48,625 bases of DNA. Source: Daejeonella sp. (GTDB lineage: Bacteria > Bacteroidota > Bacteroidia > Sphingobacteriales > Sphingobacteriaceae). The stretch spans positions 1-48,625 of the forward strand of contig NZ_JAUXXZ010000026.1 of NCBI RefSeq assembly GCF_030684675.1, written 5' to 3'. Position 1 is the stretch's first letter. Each line of letters starts with the position of its first letter. Made by a program: the position numbers and the translations under genes. Of this stretch, positions 43,823 through 48,625 are shown in pieces. The notes under the pieces are model-generated. The model was not told the DNA's origin and did not search any database. It saw only the letters and a program-made list of their open reading frames with translations.

Positions 43823-44740
43823 ATGCCCAAAAAGAAATCAATACCTGTAGAAAAAGATAGTTTTCATCCCCGAAACAGGCACAGGCATCGATATAATTTC
43901 CCGGAATTAATTATAGCCTGCCCTGAACTGGCAGAATATGTTTCGCCAAACCAATTTCAGGATCTTTCTATTGATTTTACAGATCCAAATGCGGTTAAGG
44001 CACTGAATAAAGCCTTATTAAAGCAGTTTTATAGTGTTGATTTATGGGATATTCCGGAAGGATTCCTATGTCCGCCTATACCCGGAAGAGCTGATTATAT
44101 TCATTATGCAGCAGATTTACTGATTGGAGCGGATGGAAAGCTTCCCAAGGGCAAACATATTAAAGTTCTGGATATTGGGGTTGGGGCGAATTGTATTTAT
44201 CCACTGATTGGCCATTATGAATACGGTTGGACCTTTGTGGGCTCTGAGACCGATCAGCTTGCCAGTCGTTCTGCAACAAATATTATTGAAGCTAATGGAC
44301 TTTCAAAATTCATAAGTATCCGGAGGCAACGTAATGCAGATCAGATATTTACAGATATCATTAACCCGGGAGAAAAATTCAGTTTAAGTATTTGTAATCC
44401 TCCTTTTCATTCCTCAATGAAGGAAGCCGCTGAAGGAACTGCACGAAAATGGAAAAATCTTGGTAAAGATAAAAAGGAAGGAATCGACCTGAATTTTGGC
44501 GGTAAAAATGCAGAATTATGGTGTGAGGGTGGGGAGGAACGTTTTCTTCTGAGGATGATTGAAGAGAGTGCCCGTTATGCCCAATCAGTTCGGTGGTATA
44601 CTTCTCTGGTCTCAAAAAAAGAAACTTTAACTGCATGTTATAAGGCCCTGGAAAGGTTGGGTGCAAAAGAGGTTAGAACGGTTGATATGAAACAGGGACA
44701 GAAGTCGAGCAGGATGCTGGCATGGACTTTTGTGGAATAA
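43823..44740 (+). CDS. rlmF: 23S rRNA (adenine(1618)-N(6))-methyltransferase
   Basis: The 305-residue SAM-dependent enzyme methylates N6 of A1618 in 23S rRNA. It shows HPRNRHRHRYNFPELI near the start, the SAM-binding loop VLDIGVGANCIYPLIG, and the N6-adenine catalytic motif SICNPPFHSS (NPPF), followed by FGGKNAELWCEGGEERFLLRM and SLVSKKETL. The length fits the family. The gene is single and convergent with the dehydrogenase pair, whose last stop lies 20 nt away. Confidence 0.95.
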   Translation: MPKKKSIPVEKDSFHPRNRHRHRYNFPELIIACPELAEYVSPNQFQDLSIDFTDPNAVKALNKALLKQFYSVDLWDIPEGFLCPPIPGRADYIHYAADLLIGADGKLPKGKHIKVLDIGVGANCIYPLIGHYEYGWTFVGSETDQLASRSATNIIEANGLSKFISIRRQRNADQIFTDIINPGEKFSLSICNPPFHSSMKEAAEGTARKWKNLGKDKKEGIDLNFGGKNAELWCEGGEERFLLRMIEESARYAQSVRWYTSLVSKKETLTACYKALERLGAKEVRTVDMKQGQKSSRMLAWTFVE

Positions 44741-44760
44741 GTATGTCAATGATTTATCTA

Positions 44761-46530
44761 CTATCTTAATGCCTCAATCTCAGCCTTAGTCACAGCATCA
44801 GAATTATTCCCCCAGCTTTTACGAACGTAGGTCAGCACCTCTGCGATCTGTTCATCGTTGAGGAAACTGCCATGTGCAGGCATGATTTCGCTGTATGGTA
44901 TGCCTTTAACTGTTATTGGTCCCGATAAACCATTCAACACAATTCTGATCAGCCTGCTTTTATCGCCATTTACCCATTCTGAACCTTCAAGAGGGGGAAA
45001 GCGGGCTCCATCTCCTTTGCCATCCTTCTGGTGGCATGTACCGCAGTACATCGTATAAACAGCCGATGCAACAACAGGTTTACCCAGTTCAAGATTGTCT
45101 TTTATCGGATCAGGATCTTTGATATTGCTGGCAGTTTTCTTCCTGATAGCCATTTTAGCTAATTGGGTAGTCCCGAATTTAGATTTATCACCTTTAAATA
45201 TCACCCTCCAGATCTTTCCTTTTTCTGTCTCACTGATATACAAAGAACCATCCGGCCCTTCGGCAATTCCCATCGGACGGTAACCAGCTGAATTGGCAGT
45301 TACTACAGGATCTGTTTGTATAAATCCATCAGCAAAAACTTCCCAAGGACCGGTAACTACACCTTTTACCATTGGAACAAAGGCCACAAAATAACCACCC
45401 TGAGGGTATGGCTGGCGGATTGTAGACCCATGGAGGACAACAAATGCTCCATTTTTGTATCGTGCTGGCAGCTGATTTCCTTTATAAAATAAAAGATCAT
45501 TTGGTGCAAAATGTCCGGGGAATCCTACCAGAGGCTTCACTAATTTGGCTCCATTTCCTTCTTTGATCTTATCCCCTCCATATTCCGCGTTTAAGAGTTT
45601 TTTTCCTTTTATCTGATCATAATAATAATAAGGCCATCCGCCATCAATTCCCTGATCTACCTTGAATAACTCATCAGCAGGCAGTACAGCACTTTCCCAG
45701 GGAGAAAATAGTTTTGGCCAAAGCATGTGCAAATAATCCCTGCCATGGACTACTGCAAAGAGTGAATTCGTGGTTTTATCCCAGTCCATTCCGATCACAC
45801 TTCTCATTCCATTAGCATATTTCAGACCCTGGGATTGAACCTGATTCAATTTATTTTCATCAAATTTCCAGATACCGCCATGATCGATCAGATGCGGGCA
45901 GCCTTCACCCGGAATTACAGCATCTGGTTTACCCTGACCTTTGGAACCCGGAGTTCCGTCAGCACAGACATCAGATCCGGCTCCCCAGCCTACAAACATG
46001 TATCCTTTGCCGTCAAAAGCAATGGATTTTCCCTGATGGATATGAGCCGGGGGATTATCAATCACGATTGTGTCGATTCTTTTTTCGGGGAGGAGCTGTC
46101 CGGGAATCAGCTTCTGCCGAAATACCATCAGGTTTGAGCTGAAATACAGATATCCATTGTGGATTTTCATTGCAGTTCCAAATGGACCGCTTTCATATTT
46201 TGAGAAATGTGTAATGATATCTGCTTTGCCATCATTATCGGTGTCACGCAAAGCCACATTTCCATATCCCTCAGTACGGGCATGAAAGCGTGTTTTGACA
46301 TAAATATCGCCATTGCTGTTTACCGAAAGTTGTCTTGCGCTACCTTTTAAACTATCCACTACGACTAAGGCTTCAAAGCCATCAGGCAAATAGAGTCCGG
46401 CATTATTGGGCTCACCAACAGGTAAAGCGGGCTGCCGGTAATGGCTAAATCCAAAGATTGTCAAAATGCCTGCAAATACTGCAGCACCATAATACAGTGA
46501 CTTCTTTCGATTGAGAGAAATTTTCAGCAC
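44761..46530 (-). CDS. GSDH-type beta-propeller dehydrogenase fused to cytochrome c (paralogue 2)
   Basis: The 589-residue protein has an N-terminal membrane anchor (about residues 10-28) and a six-bladed sorbosone/glucose dehydrogenase-like propeller (about 40-470: NAGLYLPDGFEALVV, RDTDNDGKADIITHF, VGWGAGSDVC, GMRSVIGMDWD, GPDGSLYISETEKGKIWRV). A C-terminal cytochrome c domain has haem-binding CGTCH in MYCGTCHQKDGKGDG and an axial Met in EIMPAHGSF. It probably oxidises a sugar or alcohol in the periplasm using PQQ and passes electrons to the haem. It is nearly the same throughout as the gene 25 nt upstream, a tandem duplication. Confidence 0.9.
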   Translation of the reverse strand: MLKISLNRKKSLYYGAAVFAGILTIFGFSHYRQPALPVGEPNNAGLYLPDGFEALVVVDSLKGSARQLSVNSNGDIYVKTRFHARTEGYGNVALRDTDNDGKADIITHFSKYESGPFGTAMKIHNGYLYFSSNLMVFRQKLIPGQLLPEKRIDTIVIDNPPAHIHQGKSIAFDGKGYMFVGWGAGSDVCADGTPGSKGQGKPDAVIPGEGCPHLIDHGGIWKFDENKLNQVQSQGLKYANGMRSVIGMDWDKTTNSLFAVVHGRDYLHMLWPKLFSPWESAVLPADELFKVDQGIDGGWPYYYYDQIKGKKLLNAEYGGDKIKEGNGAKLVKPLVGFPGHFAPNDLLFYKGNQLPARYKNGAFVVLHGSTIRQPYPQGGYFVAFVPMVKGVVTGPWEVFADGFIQTDPVVTANSAGYRPMGIAEGPDGSLYISETEKGKIWRVIFKGDKSKFGTTQLAKMAIRKKTASNIKDPDPIKDNLELGKPVVASAVYTMYCGTCHQKDGKGDGARFPPLEGSEWVNGDKSRLIRIVLNGLSGPITVKGIPYSEIMPAHGSFLNDEQIAEVLTYVRKSWGNNSDAVTKAEIEALR

Positions 46531-46555
46531 AATGTCTAAGATCTATCTAAAACCA

Positions 46556-48346
46556 TTAATTCCCTGATCGTCTGACTGCTGCAACTTCTTCACGGCTTAT
46601 TGCATCCGAATTGTTTCCCCAGCTTTTGCGGACATAGGTCAATACCTCTGCTACCTGATCATCATTCAGGAAGCTGCCATGTGCGGGCATGGCTTCACTG
46701 TATGGCAATCCTTTAACAGTAATTGGACCGGACAAACCTTTAAGAACTACATTAATTAGTCTGGTCTTATCTCCATTTACCCATTCAGATTCATTTAAAG
46801 GAGGGAATCTTCCGCCATCACCTTTTCCATCACGCTGATGACAGGCACCGCAATACATCGTGTAAACTGCTGATGCAACCACTGGTTTACCGCGGTCAAG
46901 ATCATCCTTTATCGGATCAGGATCTTTGATATTGCTGGCAGTTTTCTTCCTGAGCACCATTTTTGCCAATTGAGCAGCTCCGAATTTTGTTTTATCTCCT
47001 TTAAACATTACCCTCCAGATCTTTCCTTTCTCTGTCTCACTGATATACAAAGAACCATCCGGACCTTCGGTAATTCCCATTGGACGGTAACCTGCTGAAT
47101 TTGCAGTTAATACCGGATCAGTTTGAATAAATCCATCTGCAAATACTTCCCACGGACCGGTAACGACTCCGTTTACCATTGGAACGAATGCAACAAAATA
47201 TCCCCCCTGAGGGTATGGCTGGCGGATTGTAGAGCCATGCAGGACTACAAATGCACCTTTTTTATATCTGGCCGGAAGTTGGTTACCTTTGTAAAAAAGA
47301 ATATCGTTTGGAGCAAAATGACCAGGGAAACCCATAACCGGCTTGGTTAATTTAGCACCATTACCTTCTTTCATCTTATCGCCGCCATATTCAGGATTAA
47401 GTAATTTCTTTCCTTTCATATGGTCATAATAGTAGTATGGCCAGCCACCGTCTATACCCTGGTGGACTTTAAACAGCTCTTCAGATGGCAGAACTGCACT
47501 TTCCCATGGAGTATACATTCCCGGCCAAAGCATTCTGAAATTATCTCTTCCATGAACCACTGCATAAAGGGAGTTACTGGCTTTATCCCAGTCCATTCCA
47601 ACAATACTGCGCATGCCTGTCGCATATCTTAAACCTTGTTCCTGTTTTTGATTCAGTTTATTCTCATCAAATTTCCAGATTCCACCATGGTCAATTAACT
47701 GAGGACAGCCTTCACCTGGTATAACTGCATCCGGTTTTCCAGCGCCCATAGATCCCGGACGACCGTTGGTACAAACATCAGAACCTGCTCCCCAACCCAC
47801 ATACATATAACCCTTACCATCAAATGCCAGAGGTTTTGTTTGGTGGGAATGCCCTGGTGGGTTATCGATAACAATCGTATCTACCTTACTGTCAGGTACT
47901 AACTGACCTGGTTTTAGTTTCTGACGGTAAACAATGAGGTTGGAACTGTAATAGAGATATCCATTATGGATTTTCATTGCAGTACCATACTGCCCGCTTT
48001 CATATTTGTTGAAATGAGTAATGATATCAGCTTTGCCATCACCATCAGTATCTCTTAAAGCCACATTGCCATAACCTTCGGTAAGTGCATGCAAACGGGT
48101 TTTTACATAGATATCACCATTGCTGTTTACTGCGAGATGCCTTGCATCACCCTTCAGGCTATCAACCACTGCCAGGGCTTCAAATCCATCGGGCAGAACC
48201 AGTCCTGCATTATTCGGATCACCCGGAGGCAATTTAGGTGTTTGGTAAAGTGTAAATCCATACACAATGAAAAACACAGCTAATAATGCTATGACATAGA
48301 GTTTTGAAATTTTTTGTTGGCGAACAGATTGTAGTATTTTATTCAT
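46556..48346 (-). CDS. GSDH-type beta-propeller dehydrogenase fused to cytochrome c (paralogue 1)
   Basis: The 596-residue protein is the upstream partner of the tandem pair. Layout: a membrane anchor at residues about 15-33 (LYVIALLAVFFIVYGFTLY), a propeller with RDTDGDGKADIITHF, VGWGAGSDVC, HGRDNFRMLWPGMYTPWESA and PDGSLYISETEKGK, and a cytochrome c domain with CGACH in MYCGACHQRDGKGDG and a Met ligand in EAMPAHGSF. It is the first gene of a two-gene operon; the next starts 25 nt after it ends. Differences from its paralogue are spread along the chain but concentrate in the anchor, the linker and short loops, so both copies seem functional. The substrate is not known. Confidence 0.9.
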   Translation of the reverse strand: MNKILQSVRQQKISKLYVIALLAVFFIVYGFTLYQTPKLPPGDPNNAGLVLPDGFEALAVVDSLKGDARHLAVNSNGDIYVKTRLHALTEGYGNVALRDTDGDGKADIITHFNKYESGQYGTAMKIHNGYLYYSSNLIVYRQKLKPGQLVPDSKVDTIVIDNPPGHSHQTKPLAFDGKGYMYVGWGAGSDVCTNGRPGSMGAGKPDAVIPGEGCPQLIDHGGIWKFDENKLNQKQEQGLRYATGMRSIVGMDWDKASNSLYAVVHGRDNFRMLWPGMYTPWESAVLPSEELFKVHQGIDGGWPYYYYDHMKGKKLLNPEYGGDKMKEGNGAKLTKPVMGFPGHFAPNDILFYKGNQLPARYKKGAFVVLHGSTIRQPYPQGGYFVAFVPMVNGVVTGPWEVFADGFIQTDPVLTANSAGYRPMGITEGPDGSLYISETEKGKIWRVMFKGDKTKFGAAQLAKMVLRKKTASNIKDPDPIKDDLDRGKPVVASAVYTMYCGACHQRDGKGDGGRFPPLNESEWVNGDKTRLINVVLKGLSGPITVKGLPYSEAMPAHGSFLNDDQVAEVLTYVRKSWGNNSDAISREEVAAVRRSGN

Positions 48347-48486
48347 TTCAAATGGTTTTATCGTCTAAAAAGAAGGTGCTGAAAATCCTGCAATACAAGT
48401 CTATTGAAAAGAAATTGTATTGGAGGTTTCTATCTTATTTTTTACAGAGTAGTTAGTTGTCTGTTACCTGTTATCAGTTGTCAGCA

Positions 48487-48625
48487 TGTCCGTGCCTGAA
48501 TAAGGTTGACTTTTTAAAGGTATACAAACCTGTTATTATTATTGTTGTAACTGTGGGAATGTGGTAAACTCGATAGAGTTTTCCATATTTCCACAGTTTT
48601 TTTCTTTTTTGCTTCTTTTTTCTTT
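48487..48625. repeat. Right copy of the 139-bp inverted repeat
   Basis: This is the reverse complement of 2-140 with one difference (48515). The hairpin and T-rich tract lie in mirror order, so reading outward each end passes the GTCAAC-type filler, the TAA-type run, the hairpin and the pyrimidine tract. The adjoining 48440-48486 holds GTTATCAGTTGTCAG-type short repeats like those beside the left copy. No gene follows the dehydrogenase start at 48346. Confidence 0.9.

Noticed and set aside
1-48625. Plasmid or phage identity because of terminal inverted repeats
   Set aside because: The content is core chromosomal (purL, rplU, rpmA, topA, rnr, mnmA, trxB, tRNA-Leu) with no replication, packaging or structural phage genes.

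Overview
The window reads as a chromosomal contig from a member of the Bacteroidota, most likely a Pedobacter-like Sphingobacteriaceae. The evidence is the moderate-to-low G+C, Bacteroidota-type promoters (TAnnTTTG near -7, one with a perfect TTTG at -33), genes with no clear Shine-Dalgarno sequence, and family content: single-chain PurL, TopA with C-terminal glycine-rich repeats instead of zinc fingers, DUF5916, DUF1800/DUF1501, DUF6155-like and PD40 proteins. Intergenic filler repeats are abundant. An ice-binding (DUF3494) lipoprotein suggests a cold-exposed habitat. The genus is an inference; no rRNA gene is present.

Layout. 1-515: left copy of a 139-bp inverted repeat found again at the right end, then tRNA-Leu(CAG). 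516-2455: a small membrane protein with an ABC ATPase, then a frameshifted PD40 propeller gene. 2746-7123: purL carrying an in-frame palindromic insert, followed by a repeat-filled spacer. 7124-11405: DUF2147 protein, Ycf48-like propeller, acyl-CoA carboxylase beta subunit, and an M19 dipeptidase interrupted by an in-frame TAA. 11754-15979: DUF5916 outer-membrane protein, thioredoxin reductase, lipoprotein. 15982-19662: ECF sigma factor with a membrane partner, a DUF6155-like protein, a dicarboxylate symporter, and a small anchored protein. 19663-20321: hairpins and copy A of a 200-nt structured repeat. 20322-30251: housekeeping block (rplU, rpmA, prenyl diphosphate synthase, rnr, PolB-type exonuclease, YceH, an unknown protein, topA, mnmA). 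30437-35053: a GH5-like hydrolase and the DUF1800/DUF1501 pair. 35375-40347: AraC-type regulator, ice-binding lipoprotein, OmpA-family protein. 40580-43380: LuxR-type regulator and a three-gene arsenosugar-type operon. 43381-44740: a strong hairpin, copy B of the structured repeat, and rlmF. 44761-48346: two tandem paralogues of a GSDH-type propeller dehydrogenase fused to cytochrome c.

Most of the window is ordinary core genome. The least explained signals are (1) the approximately 200-nt element present at 19954-20154 and 43560-43762, whose two copies keep base pairing despite sequence differences and may be an undescribed structured RNA or RNA-bearing mobile repeat; (2) a perfect palindrome kept in frame inside purL; (3) the inverted repeats that end the window on both sides; and (4) two genes each broken by one apparent lesion. 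No CRISPR array, transposase, integrase or obvious defence system was seen.
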